DNA of 16,389 nt, from the NCBI GenBank assembly GCA_900766775.1, contig CAAFXN010000196.1:1-16389 (forward strand), in the 5' to 3' direction. Both the position numbers and the translations under genes were made by a program. Source of the DNA: Bacteroidales bacterium (lineage in GTDB: Bacteria; Bacteroidota; Bacteroidia; Bacteroidales; Paludibacteraceae). Shown here in pieces: positions 7,393 to 14,361 of the stretch. The notes beneath the pieces are model-generated. The model had not been told where the DNA came from. It saw only the letters and a program-made list of their open reading frames with translations, and did no database searches. Within the stretch, counting starts at the first letter, position 1. Every line of letters starts with the position of its first letter.

Positions 7393-8604
7393 ATGGATAT
7401 CACCGCCCGCTTTTTGAAGTATGTGTCGTTTTGCACGACTTCGGATGAAGAAACCAACATGACCCCCTCTACCCCTGGGCAGATGGAGTTTGCGCAGTAC
7501 CTCCGCGATGAACTGAAAACCATCGGATTGCAGGAGGTGGAGTTAGACGACAACGGCTATATCATGGCGACCCTCCCCGCCAACACGGAGGGCAAGCCCA
7601 CCATCGGCTTCATCGCCCACATGGACACCGCGCCCGATGCCAGCGGCAAGCATATCCAGCCGCGGATTGTGAAGGCATACGACGGCAAGGACATCGTCCT
7701 CAACGAGGCGGAGAACATCGTGCTCGAAGTCGCTAAATACCCTGAGATACAGCACTATACGGGGCAAGACATCATCGTAACCAACGGCAAGACCCTGCTC
7801 GGCGCAGACGACAAAGCCGGTATCGCAGAGATAGTAACCGCCTGCGAGTACCTTATTCAGCACCCCGAAATCAAACACGGTAAGATTCGCGTGGGCTTCA
7901 CGCCCGATGAGGAGATTGGGCAGGGCGCAGACCACTTCGATGTGGCGAAGTTCGGTTGCGACTTTGCTTACACGATGGACGGCGGAGCGGTCGGCGAGTT
8001 GGAGTTCGAGAACTTCAATGCCGCCAGCGCGAAGATTCATATCCACGGCGTGAACGTCCACCCGGGTTATGGCTACCACAAGATGATTAACTCCATGCGT
8101 ATCGGCTACCAACTGGCGGTGATGCTGCCGCGCTGGGAGACGCCCGAGCACACGCAAGGCTACGAGGGATTCTACCACCTCGTCGGCATGAACGGAACGG
8201 TGGAGGAGACCACGCTCAGTTATATCATCCGCGACCACGACCGCCATCGCTTCGAGAGCCGCAAACGCGAGATGGAGCACCTTGTGCGCAAGGTCAATCG
8301 CGAGTACGGCGAGGGCACGGCGGAGATAGAGATACGCGACCAGTACTACAATATGCGCGAGAAAGTGGAGCCCGTGATGCATATCGTTACGTTGGTGGAA
8401 GAGGCGATGAAAGAGGTCGGTATCACGCCGAAAGTGCAACCCATCCGCGGCGGTACGGACGGCGCAAGACTCTCGTTTGAAGGACTACCCTGCCCCAACA
8501 TCTTCGCCGGCGGCGAGAACTTCCACAGCCGCTACGAATACCTGCCCATCCCCTCCATGGAGAAAGCCATGCAGGTGATACTCAAAATTGTAGAGAAAGC
8601 ATAA
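7393..8604 (+). CDS. pepT: Peptidase T (tripeptide aminopeptidase)
   Basis: A cytoplasmic di-zinc aminopeptidase of the M20 family that removes the N-terminal residue of tripeptides. With the start at 7393 the product is 403 residues, the normal size, and begins MDITARFLKYVSFCTTSDE, which aligns with family N-termini. Metal ligands and catalytic residues are visible: H76 and D78 in AHMDTAPD, the bridging D140 in GADDKAG, E173/E174 in PDEEIG, D196 in TMDGG, and a late His in GGENFHSRYE. The ATG at 7360 is also in frame but would leave a leader of only about 10 nt; the reading frame is open even further upstream, into the promoter. It heads a probable operon with the aldo/keto reductase gene 19 nt downstream and gcvT after that. 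Confidence 0.95.
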   Translation: MDITARFLKYVSFCTTSDEETNMTPSTPGQMEFAQYLRDELKTIGLQEVELDDNGYIMATLPANTEGKPTIGFIAHMDTAPDASGKHIQPRIVKAYDGKDIVLNEAENIVLEVAKYPEIQHYTGQDIIVTNGKTLLGADDKAGIAEIVTACEYLIQHPEIKHGKIRVGFTPDEEIGQGADHFDVAKFGCDFAYTMDGGAVGELEFENFNAASAKIHIHGVNVHPGYGYHKMINSMRIGYQLAVMLPRWETPEHTQGYEGFYHLVGMNGTVEETTLSYIIRDHDRHRFESRKREMEHLVRKVNREYGEGTAEIEIRDQYYNMREKVEPVMHIVTLVEEAMKEVGITPKVQPIRGGTDGARLSFEGLPCPNIFAGGENFHSRYEYLPIPSMEKAMQVILKIVEKA

Positions 8605-8610
8605 CTTTTA

Positions 8611-8622
8611 GCGATATATCGC
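8611..8622. repeat. 12-bp perfect palindrome at the reductase ribosome-entry site
   Basis: GCGATATATCGC sits in the 19-nt gap between pepT and the aldo/keto reductase, one base before the ATG at 8624. In RNA it could pair with itself and occlude the start; its role is not known. Confidence 0.5.
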
Positions 8623-8623
8623 C

Positions 8624-9532
8624 ATGCTATACAGATATTCGGGACATAGCGGGTTGCAGTTGCCGGTACTTTCCTTAGGACTATGGCATAACTTCGGCAG
8701 CGTGGACAGGCACGAGAATGCGCGGGCAATCCTATTGCGGGCATTCGACCAAGGCATCACGCATTTTGACCTTGCCAACAACTACGGTCCCATACCGGGC
8801 AGTGCGGAACTCACGTTCGGTCGCGTCTTGCGCGAAGACCTTGCTACCCACCGCGACGAGATGATTATCTCTTCCAAAGCGGGCTACCTGATGTGGGACG
8901 GTCCCTATGGCGACGGCGGGTCGCGCAAGTACCTGATAGCGTCGTGCGACCAGAGCCTGCGGCGCACGGGGCTGGACTATTTCGACATCTTCTACTCCCA
9001 TCGCTACGACCCGCATACCCCCATTGAGGAGACGATGCAGGCGCTCGTTGACATCGTGCGTAGCGGCAAAGCCCTCTATGCCGGCATCAGCAACTACCCC
9101 GCAGACAAACAGGTGGAGTGCTACCGATACCTATCCGAAGCGCATGTGCCCTGCGTGCTGAGCCAATACAAAGCGAACATGCTCGTCACAGAGACATTGG
9201 AGCAGAACCTGCCATTAGCCCAACAGCATGGCTCGGGCTTTATCTGCTACTCTCCTTTGGCACAGGGAGTCCTGACCGACCGCTACCTGAACGGTATCCC
9301 CGAAGGCAGCCGCGCAGCGCGCCCAGAAGGCTACTTGAAGCGCGAACAGATAACCGATGAACTGATGGCTCGTGTGCGCCAACTCAATGCCGAAGCAGAA
9401 GCACAAGGACTCTCCTTGGCACAGTACGCACTCCGCTATCTGCTTGAACAAGAAGGCGTTACAAGCGTCATCATCGGCGCCAGCAGCGTAGAACAACTGA
9501 ACCAAAACTTGCAAACAATTAGTAATCTATAA
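8624..9532 (+). CDS. YghZ-type aldo/keto reductase
   Basis: An NADPH-dependent aldo/keto reductase of the E. coli YghZ type (L-glyceraldehyde 3-phosphate reductase). The signature segments SLGLWHNFG, HFDLANNYGPIPGSAE, WDGPYGDGGSRKYL and DIFYSHRYDPHTPIEET are all present. The catalytic tetrad is D49, Y54, K85 and H126. The cofactor-phosphate motif near the end, IIGASSVEQLNQNLQ, is intact. At 302 residues it is shorter than YghZ (346). It lacks a short N-terminal extension, and it stops right after ISNL, so the final C-terminal helix and tail seen in YghZ are missing. Four bases separate its stop from the gcvT start, so the two are tightly coupled. The physiological substrate cannot be inferred from context. 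Confidence 0.92.
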   Translation: MLYRYSGHSGLQLPVLSLGLWHNFGSVDRHENARAILLRAFDQGITHFDLANNYGPIPGSAELTFGRVLREDLATHRDEMIISSKAGYLMWDGPYGDGGSRKYLIASCDQSLRRTGLDYFDIFYSHRYDPHTPIEETMQALVDIVRSGKALYAGISNYPADKQVECYRYLSEAHVPCVLSQYKANMLVTETLEQNLPLAQQHGSGFICYSPLAQGVLTDRYLNGIPEGSRAARPEGYLKREQITDELMARVRQLNAEAEAQGLSLAQYALRYLLEQEGVTSVIIGASSVEQLNQNLQTISNL

Positions 9533-9536
9533 AAAC

Positions 9537-10604
9537 ATGAAAGAGACTCCGTACACCGCGACCCATATTGCGTTGGGCGCAAAGATGGCAGACTTTGCCG
9601 GGTTTAACATGCCTATCCAGTACCCCACGGGTATCAACCAAGAGCACATGATTGTCCGCAACGGCGTGGGCGTGTTCGATGTGAGCCATATGGGTGAGTT
9701 CTGGGTGAAAGGCGAGAAAGCACTCGATTTCTTGCAGTACATCACCACCAACGATGTCAGCAAACTGGACGCAGGCAAGGCGCAATACACCTGCATGCCC
9801 AACGGCAAAGGCGGTATCGTGGACGACCTGATTATCTACAAATACTCCACCACGAAGTACCTGATGGTGGTCAATGCTGGCAACATCGACAAAGACTGGG
9901 CATGGGTGAACGAGCACAACACCTTCGGCGTGAGTCTCGAGAACGCTTCCGACCGCTATGCGCAACTCGCCGTGCAGGGTCCGAAAGCCACTGAGATGCT
10001 TCAACTGCTAACCGATGCAGACTTGAGCGCGATTCCTTATTATAGTTTCCGCGAGTGGTCTTTTGCCGGCGTGCAAGGCGTTATCTTGAGTAATACGGGC
10101 TACACTGGAGCAGGCGGTTTCGAGTTGTACTTCCCGAAAGAATATGCCGAACAGATTTGGAATGCCCTCTTCGAGGTTGGCAAAGACTTCGGACTGGCTC
10201 CTATCGGTTTAGGCGCACGCGACAGCCTCCGCTTGGAGAAATGGTACTGCCTCTACGGACACGACATCGACGACACCACCTCGCCCCTCGAGGCAGGGCT
10301 CGGATGGATTACCAAGTTCGATGCCAAAGACTTCATCGACAAGGAGTTCCTGCTCCGTCAGAAAGCCGAAGGCGTGCAACGCAAATTGGTACACTTCGAG
10401 TGCCAAGAGCGCGCTATCCCGCGCAACGGCTATGAGATTTGCGACGCAGATGGTAACAACATCGGCAACGTAACGAGCGGTATCATGCTACCGAACACAA
10501 AAGTAGGTATCGGCATGGGCTACGTGAAGACTGCCTATGCAAAGAAAGAGACCATCATCTACATCAAGATTCGCGAGAAACTCATCCCCGCAAAGATTGT
10601 CTAA
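9537..10604 (+). CDS. gcvT: Glycine cleavage system T protein (aminomethyltransferase)
   Basis: The T protein releases ammonia from aminomethyl-lipoyl H protein and passes the one-carbon unit to tetrahydrofolate. The 355-residue product (family usually about 360) shows FAGFNMPIQYPTGINQEH (20-37), VFDVSHMGEF (46-55) and TNDVSKLDAGKAQYTCMPN (71-89). GGIVDDLI (92-99) contains the catalytic Asp. It also has AVQGPKA, NTGYTGAGGFELYF, the folate-site segment GLGARDSLRLEKWYCLYGHD, and a C-terminal barrel domain ending GMGYVKTAYAKKETIIYIKI. It is the last gene of the pepT operon. The H and P protein genes are not in the window, so they must lie elsewhere. A strong hairpin follows 11 bp after the stop codon. 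Confidence 0.96.
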   Translation: MKETPYTATHIALGAKMADFAGFNMPIQYPTGINQEHMIVRNGVGVFDVSHMGEFWVKGEKALDFLQYITTNDVSKLDAGKAQYTCMPNGKGGIVDDLIIYKYSTTKYLMVVNAGNIDKDWAWVNEHNTFGVSLENASDRYAQLAVQGPKATEMLQLLTDADLSAIPYYSFREWSFAGVQGVILSNTGYTGAGGFELYFPKEYAEQIWNALFEVGKDFGLAPIGLGARDSLRLEKWYCLYGHDIDDTTSPLEAGLGWITKFDAKDFIDKEFLLRQKAEGVQRKLVHFECQERAIPRNGYEICDADGNNIGNVTSGIMLPNTKVGIGMGYVKTAYAKKETIIYIKIREKLIPAKIV

Positions 10605-10615
10605 GGCTAAACTAC

Positions 10616-10652
10616 TATATTCTTTCGCTACACCATGTAGCGAAAGAATATA
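10616..10652. terminator. Hairpin terminator after gcvT
   Basis: TATATTCTTTCGCTAC (10616-10631), loop ACCAT, and a perfect 16-bp complement (10637-10652). The tail is TAATAAC rather than a long T run, so termination relies on the stem or on read-through into AT-rich DNA. Confidence 0.75.
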
Positions 10653-10705
10653 ATAACAGTACAACCACAACACACTTTCCCAACCACTACCTATTTCGTT
10701 CTTAA

Positions 10706-10841
10706 AAATGTACAATTGTTAAGATTCCTTCGCCGTTATTCCTCCGTTCCTTTCTCGCGTATTTCTCGCGGGTCACCCGCGGGTCGGTCGCGGGTCGGCA
10801 GCAAAGCTGTCCCGAACAAGAAATGTACTATTATTAAGATT
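10706..10841. repeat. Imperfect 21-bp direct repeats flanking the 11-bp array
   Basis: The two copies at 10706-10726 and 10821-10841 differ at only three positions. They begin AAATGTAC and end TTAAGATT. Their spacing is 115 bp and the 11-bp array lies almost exactly between them. Confidence 0.8.
10725..10801. repeat. 11-bp tandem array, 7 diverging units
   Basis: Seven abutting 11-bp units fill 77 bp. The series drifts smoothly from T-rich (TTCCTTCGCCG, the first) to G-rich (CGGGTCGGTCG, the sixth), but neighbours stay similar and almost every unit ends in CG. This gradient is what stepwise duplication with mutation would leave. Confidence 0.75.
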
Positions 10842-10880
10842 TTCCATCCACAAGCCCGCCAGGTAAAACCGATAAAGACA

Positions 10881-10913
10881 CACAAAAGGGGAAGAAAATC
10901 TTCCCCTTTTGTG
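10881..10913. terminator. Terminator of the acyl-CoA synthetase gene
   Basis: CACAAAAGGGGAAGA (10881-10895), loop AAA, and a perfect 15-bp complement (10899-10913). It lies 20 bp beyond the minus-strand stop codon. Pyrimidine-rich flanks on both sides make it plausibly bidirectional. Confidence 0.85.
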
Positions 10914-10932
10914 TTGTTATTTAATAATCCGC

Positions 10933-12840
10933 TTATCCGAATGCCTGCATGTTCTGCGGGTTAAAGAGTTCTTTTCCCTCGGGGGTGTAGGCATAGTCGA
11001 TGCGGTCTTGGTAGTGCTTCTCGACCTTGCCGCGGACGATTTTCATCGTGGAGTTGACCATGTGGTTCTGCTCGGTGAAGGCTTCGGGCAGGATAGCCAG
11101 TGCCTTGGGGAGCCACTGCTCGGGGAACTCGCCGTAGTGCTTGCCGCCCTTGCGGTACTCGTTGACCTCGTCCTGTATCTTCTGCAACATCAGTCGCTTA
11201 CCCTCGTCGGTCTTGGGGTCTGCGCCCTTGCTTTGGGCGTATTCCTTGAGGGTATCTTTGTTGGGGACGATGAGCGCCATGGTGTAGGGGTCTTGGTTGT
11301 TGTGGAGCACCACCTGCTCGACGTACTTGCTGCCGTCGGTCAGTCCGTCCTCGAAACCTTCGGGGCTGTATTTCTCGCCGTCGGCACTGATGAGCAGGGA
11401 CTTGAAGCGTCCTACCACCCATAGGAATCCCGGGTGCTTCTTCGTTACGTAGCCCATGTCGCCGGTGTGGAGCCAGCCATCGATGATGGTCTTCGCCGTG
11501 GATTCGGGGTTCTTCCAATAGCCCGCCATGACGTTCTCGCCGCGGATGACTATCTCGCCCCGCTCGCCGTCGGGCACCTCGTTGCCTTCGGCATCGCAAA
11601 TCTTCAGGTCAAGAGGCTTCACGATACGCCCGCTGGAGCCGAAGATAGCATGCCCCATAGAGTTGGCGCAGATGATGGGCGTTGCCTCGCTCAAGCCGTA
11701 GCCTTGGAACATCGGCATGCCCACAGCGCAGAAATAGCGCTGCAACTCGATGTCGAGCAATGCGCCGCCGCCCACGAAGAAGAGCATTCTCCCGCCGAAG
11801 CCCTCGCGGACAGCCTTGAAGATAATCTTATCGAAGAGTTTGACCAGAGGCTTGCGCCATGCTTGGCAGCCACCCATGTTCCAGTACTCTTTGTTGTATC
11901 GGATGGCGTTGTTGAGGGCGAAATTGTAGAGTTTCTCCACCACAGGACCTTTCGCCTTGATACCGCTCTCGATACTCTTCTTGAAGTTGCGCGCGAGGGC
12001 GGGCACGGAGAGCATGACATGCGGGCGCACCTCCTTGATGGAGATGGGTATGTTCTTGAGCGTCGCCATGGGGGTTTTGCCAACGGGTACGGTGGCGATG
12101 GAGCCGCAGTAGGACATCATGGTGTAGAAGCCCGCCACGTGCGCAAAGCAGTGGTCAAGCGGCAGGATGATGAGCATGACGGCATCGCGCGGCACGCTGA
12201 TGATGGAGCGCGCCTGCTCCACATTGGCGGTGTAGTTGCGGTGGGTCAGCAGGATACCCTTCGGGTCTGCCGTGGTGCCGGAGGTGTAGGAGATATTCGC
12301 ATAGTCGTCGGGCTGCACGGACTTGTAGCGCGCCACGAAGGCATCGGGCGTCTGCGCGAGGAAGTCGCGTCCGCGCTGCATCACCTCGTCGATGCCGATC
12401 TCTTTCTCGCCGTACTCGCTCATCGGGTCAAGCACAATGACATGGCGCACGTTGGGACAGTCGGGCAGAATCTTGCGGATTTTGGGCAACTGCTGCTCGG
12501 AGGCGATGATATAGCATGCGTCGGAATGCTGAATACGGAAGAGGAGGTCGCTCGCCTCCGCCAGTTTGATACTGAGGGGCACGTTCACCGCGCCGGCGTA
12601 GAGGATACCCAACTCGGCGGTAACCCAGAGGTTGCGTCCCTGCGAGAGCAGCGCCACGCGCTCGCCTTTCTGCAAGCCCAGCGCCATCAAGCCCGCACCG
12701 ATGATATGCGCCTGCTCGCGCGTCTCGGCATAGGTGGTCTCTGTCCATGTATTGCCTACCTTCTCGCGGAGGAAGACGTGGTCGGCGTACTCGCGCGTAT
12801 ACTTCTCTACAAAATCAATGATAGTCAATCGTTTTTCCAT
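10933..12840 (-). CDS. AMP-forming long-chain acyl-CoA synthetase
   Basis: This enzyme would adenylate a fatty acid with ATP and transfer it to coenzyme A. The 635-residue protein has the adenylate-forming motifs in order: the phosphate loop YTSGTTADPKG (185-195), LPLDHCFAHVAGF (227-239), the acyl-pocket segment FFVGGGALLDIELQ, the nucleotide motif FQGYGLSEATP (378-388), HTGD (458-461) and the hinge GRFKSLLISADGEKYSP (477-493). The C-terminal domain carries a loop NSTMKIVRGKV where the catalytic Lys normally sits. The length and hinge sequence fit the FadD/ACSL-like branch of Bacteroidota. It has its own promoter (12886-12917) and terminator, so it is probably monocistronic, although the AraC regulator gene lies just upstream on the same strand. 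Chain-length preference cannot be judged from sequence alone. Confidence 0.94.
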   Translation of the reverse strand: MEKRLTIIDFVEKYTREYADHVFLREKVGNTWTETTYAETREQAHIIGAGLMALGLQKGERVALLSQGRNLWVTAELGILYAGAVNVPLSIKLAEASDLLFRIQHSDACYIIASEQQLPKIRKILPDCPNVRHVIVLDPMSEYGEKEIGIDEVMQRGRDFLAQTPDAFVARYKSVQPDDYANISYTSGTTADPKGILLTHRNYTANVEQARSIISVPRDAVMLIILPLDHCFAHVAGFYTMMSYCGSIATVPVGKTPMATLKNIPISIKEVRPHVMLSVPALARNFKKSIESGIKAKGPVVEKLYNFALNNAIRYNKEYWNMGGCQAWRKPLVKLFDKIIFKAVREGFGGRMLFFVGGGALLDIELQRYFCAVGMPMFQGYGLSEATPIICANSMGHAIFGSSGRIVKPLDLKICDAEGNEVPDGERGEIVIRGENVMAGYWKNPESTAKTIIDGWLHTGDMGYVTKKHPGFLWVVGRFKSLLISADGEKYSPEGFEDGLTDGSKYVEQVVLHNNQDPYTMALIVPNKDTLKEYAQSKGADPKTDEGKRLMLQKIQDEVNEYRKGGKHYGEFPEQWLPKALAILPEAFTEQNHMVNSTMKIVRGKVEKHYQDRIDYAYTPEGKELFNPQNMQAFG

Positions 12841-12875
12841 AGTTGTTATTTGCTTTTATTACACAAATATGTTCC

Positions 12876-12931
12876 AAATCGGCTGCAAAGTTACAAATAA
12901 AAAATGACATATGCAAATCTGCAGCCGATTT
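12876..12931. repeat. 12-bp perfect inverted repeat around the acyl-CoA synthetase promoter
   Basis: AAATCGGCTGCA (12876-12887) and TGCAGCCGATTT (12920-12931) are exact inverted copies separated by 32 bp. The upstream arm lies two bases beyond the -33 box and the downstream arm overlaps the edge of the -7 box and the likely transcription start. This suits a repressor site with two half-operators. The distance from the AraC stop codon (25 bp) would also allow a terminator stem. Confidence 0.8.
12886..12917 (-). promoter_or_regulatory. Acyl-CoA synthetase promoter framed by an inverted repeat
   Basis: On the minus strand TTTG (12917-12914), 20 bp, TAACTTTG (12893-12886). It is framed by the 12-bp inverted repeat listed separately. 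The 20 bp at 12875-12894 are identical to 621-640 in the DUF2723 gene promoter. Confidence 0.8.
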
Positions 12932-12955
12932 TGCTGCATATACGTGCAGCGGAGC

Positions 12956-13906
12956 CTATTCCTTCCTCGCGCGCAAGCGTTGGGGAGACAAGCCTAAATG
13001 GCGGCGGACGTACTTGCAGAAGAAAGAGACATCACTGAAATTCATCTGGAAGGCTATCTCTTTGATACTCATCGTGGTATGAAAGAGATAGTATCGTATA
13101 TGCTTGAGCGTGTAGTCTGTAATCCACTCGCCCGCCGTGCGTTGCGACACCCGCTTGCAGACCAGCGTCAGGTGCTTGGGCGTGATGAGAATCTGCTGCG
13201 CATACCACGCCACCTCGCGCTGCGTAGCGGCATGACGGCTCAAGAGTTGCATGAAGGACTTAAAGAGGAGGTCGGAAGAAGAAGACCCAAGAGCCTCTAA
13301 TTGGTGCGGCCTGGAGACCGCACCTCCTTGAATACCCCCGCCCCCTATCCCCCTCCCCGCAAGCGGGGCGGGGGAGTTTGTGGAGCCTGCACCTCTTTGA
13401 GGTGCAGGAAGTCGGAGGGGGTCCGGGTTCCCTATCTTGCTCTCGAGGCTGTGGAGGAACTCGAAGGCGGCGGACTGGGCGACACCGATGCGCAGTTTGA
13501 GCAGTTCCTCACGCGGCGACGGGTCTGCCAAGAAGGTTTGCAGGAGTTGGTAGTAACTGCCGAACAGTTCGCGCTGGTATCGCGTGAGGCGCACCACGGG
13601 ATGGTGCAGCACATACATCTGCTTCTGCCACCAGTTGGGTTCTTTGGGGAAGCAGGTGTTCAGCACCTCATCGTACAGGTGTTCGCTCGCGCAGATGACC
13701 TTGGCGGCGAAATCGGGCGAGCGCAAGTAGTGTCCGAGCAGGCACTGCGGCATGCAGATGAACATATCCCCCTCCGACAGCGAGTAGGTCTGCTCGTCGA
13801 TGGTTACTTGCAGCGCCCCAGCCTCGCACAGAAGCAGGAGCAAATGCCCCTTCACCTGCTCGGGGGCAAGATTGATAGCGTCTAAATCGGAAGAACAGAT
13901 TAACAT
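12956..13906 (-). CDS. AraC-family transcriptional regulator with an in-frame palindromic insert
   Basis: The 316-residue protein has an N-terminal cupin-like sensing domain (about 15-150, with the strand segment YSLSEGDMFICMPQCLLGHY). Its C-terminal AraC helix-turn-helix pair spans about 215-316, with TPKHLTLVCKRVSQRTAGEWI and SIKEIAFQMNFSDVSFFCKYVRRHLGLSPQRLR. The linker between them (about 160-212) is Gly/Pro/Ser-rich and is encoded by a cluster of DNA hairpins (13303-13408), so the gene seems to have absorbed a repeat element without losing frame. Without it the length would be near the family's usual 280-290. The start at 13906 is the first ATG preceding the conserved domain. The gene lies between the acyl-CoA synthetase and a divergent lipoprotein/efflux pair; it could regulate either, or itself. 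Confidence 0.9.
   Translation of the reverse strand: MLICSSDLDAINLAPEQVKGHLLLLLCEAGALQVTIDEQTYSLSEGDMFICMPQCLLGHYLRSPDFAAKVICASEHLYDEVLNTCFPKEPNWWQKQMYVLHHPVVRLTRYQRELFGSYYQLLQTFLADPSPREELLKLRIGVAQSAAFEFLHSLESKIGNPDPLRLPAPQRGAGSTNSPAPLAGRGIGGGGIQGGAVSRPHQLEALGSSSSDLLFKSFMQLLSRHAATQREVAWYAQQILITPKHLTLVCKRVSQRTAGEWITDYTLKHIRYYLFHTTMSIKEIAFQMNFSDVSFFCKYVRRHLGLSPQRLRARKE
13303..13408. repeat. Cluster of three palindromes inside the AraC-family gene
   Basis: Three hairpins sit in about 106 bp of coding sequence. GGTGCGG pairs 13303-13309 with 13318-13324. CCCCGC-AA-GCGGGG occupies 13355-13368 within a larger C-run/G-run pairing (about 13335-13374). CCTGCACCTC (13386-13395) pairs with 13399-13408 across a 3-nt loop. 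They encode residues about 167-202 of the regulator, with local composition unlike either domain. Confidence 0.85.
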
Positions 13907-13940
13907 GGTTCAATTTGACAATTTACTATTTGACTTTTAG

Positions 13941-14173
13941 AAGACCGCTGACACTGTCCGACCACTTTTGTTGTCCGACCGCTCCGCTGAATGACTTATT
14001 TGCCAACATCCGCAAGATTCCTTCCACCTCCCCCGAATAGTCGGGGTGTCTCGCGACACTCAACATCTGCAAGGGCGAAGCCCGAAGCAAGGTGTTTTAT
14101 ACTCCTGCTCGCTATCGCTCGCGAGATTCTTGGGATTTTTACGGAGGAGTACCGATTGTTAGCCCCGATGGGG
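13941..14173. repeat. Mini-palindrome field in the AraC gene leader
   Basis: Units of 16-17 bp starting GACC lie at 13941-13990, including GACCACTTTTGTTGTC. They are followed by CCCCGA-ATAG-TCGGGG (14031-14046), GTGTC-TCGC-GACAC (14046-14059), GGGC-GAA-GCCC (14073-14083) and CCCC-GAT-GGGG (14163-14173). The first part is the same family as the array at 15041-15309. Confidence 0.75.
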
Positions 14174-14211
14174 TTAGGATGCACTCGGTCTTTTGTGGTC
14201 TAAATCGGGGG

Positions 14212-14241
14212 CAAAGGTACTACTTTTTTTGCATATAGCAA
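14212..14241 (-). promoter_or_regulatory. Candidate promoter of the AraC regulator gene
   Basis: On the minus strand TTGC (14241-14238), 18 bp, TACCTTTG (14219-14212). Transcription from here would give the regulator a leader of about 300 nt made of mini-palindromes. The sequence just after the -7 box resembles that of the DUF2723 and acyl-CoA synthetase promoters. Confidence 0.6.
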
Positions 14242-14294
14242 GGTCTATTTGGGATATTTTGGGGCAAATAGCACCCTTTTCGCCCAAATAGACC
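14242..14294. promoter_or_regulatory. 12-bp inverted repeat between divergent promoters
   Basis: GGTCTATTTGGG (14242-14253) and CCCAAATAGACC (14283-14294) are perfect inverted copies around 29 bp. The left arm touches the minus-strand -33 box and the right arm lies 22 bp before the plus-strand -33 box. A 7-bp inverted pair, CCATACG (14293-14299) and CGTATGG (14315-14321), adjoins it. Confidence 0.7.
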
Positions 14295-14316
14295 ATACGA
14301 AATGCGCTATAGACCG

Positions 14317-14346
14317 TATGGCAATGGTAAAAATAGCGTACCTTTG
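14317..14346 (+). promoter_or_regulatory. Candidate promoter of the lipoprotein gene
   Basis: A good -7 box TACCTTTG (14339-14346) is preceded at 18 bp by TATG (14317-14320), a weak -33. A weak upstream box suits a promoter needing an activator, but that is an inference. Confidence 0.55.
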
Positions 14347-14361
14347 CCGGCGAAATGTATC

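Larger units (their letters stand above)
10605..10932. other. Gene-free convergent region between gcvT and the acyl-CoA synthetase
   Basis: This 328-bp stretch is bounded by two strong hairpins (10616-10652 and 10881-10913). Between them a 7-unit 11-bp array (10725-10801) is framed by a pair of imperfect 21-bp direct repeats. No coding frame was supported. Confidence 0.75.

Noticed and set aside
9537..10604. Full glycine cleavage operon
   Set aside because: Only the T-protein gene is present; no H or P protein gene follows, since the next gene converges from the other strand.
11434..12900. A 488-codon open frame antisense to the acyl-CoA synthetase gene
   Set aside because: Its translation is His/Val/Ala/Asp-rich without domain motifs, and the opposite strand has every adenylate-forming motif in order. 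It is a by-product of codon bias.
12876..12931. Invertible (phase-variable) promoter
   Set aside because: The 32-bp inner segment is much shorter than known invertible promoters and no recombinase gene is nearby. Kept only as an alternative to an operator.
13301..13885. Open frame antisense to the AraC regulator
   Set aside because: It covers the regulator's coding region, including the palindromic insert, and shows no recognisable domain or upstream signals.
12956..13906. Frameshifted or broken AraC pseudogene
   Set aside because: Despite the odd linker the frame is continuous from the cupin-like part through both helix-turn-helix motifs to a natural stop.
10719..14030. Shared AAGATTCCTT at 10721 and about 14014 as a repeat family
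   Set aside because: Only 10 bp match and the following sequence differs; this is too short to separate from chance.
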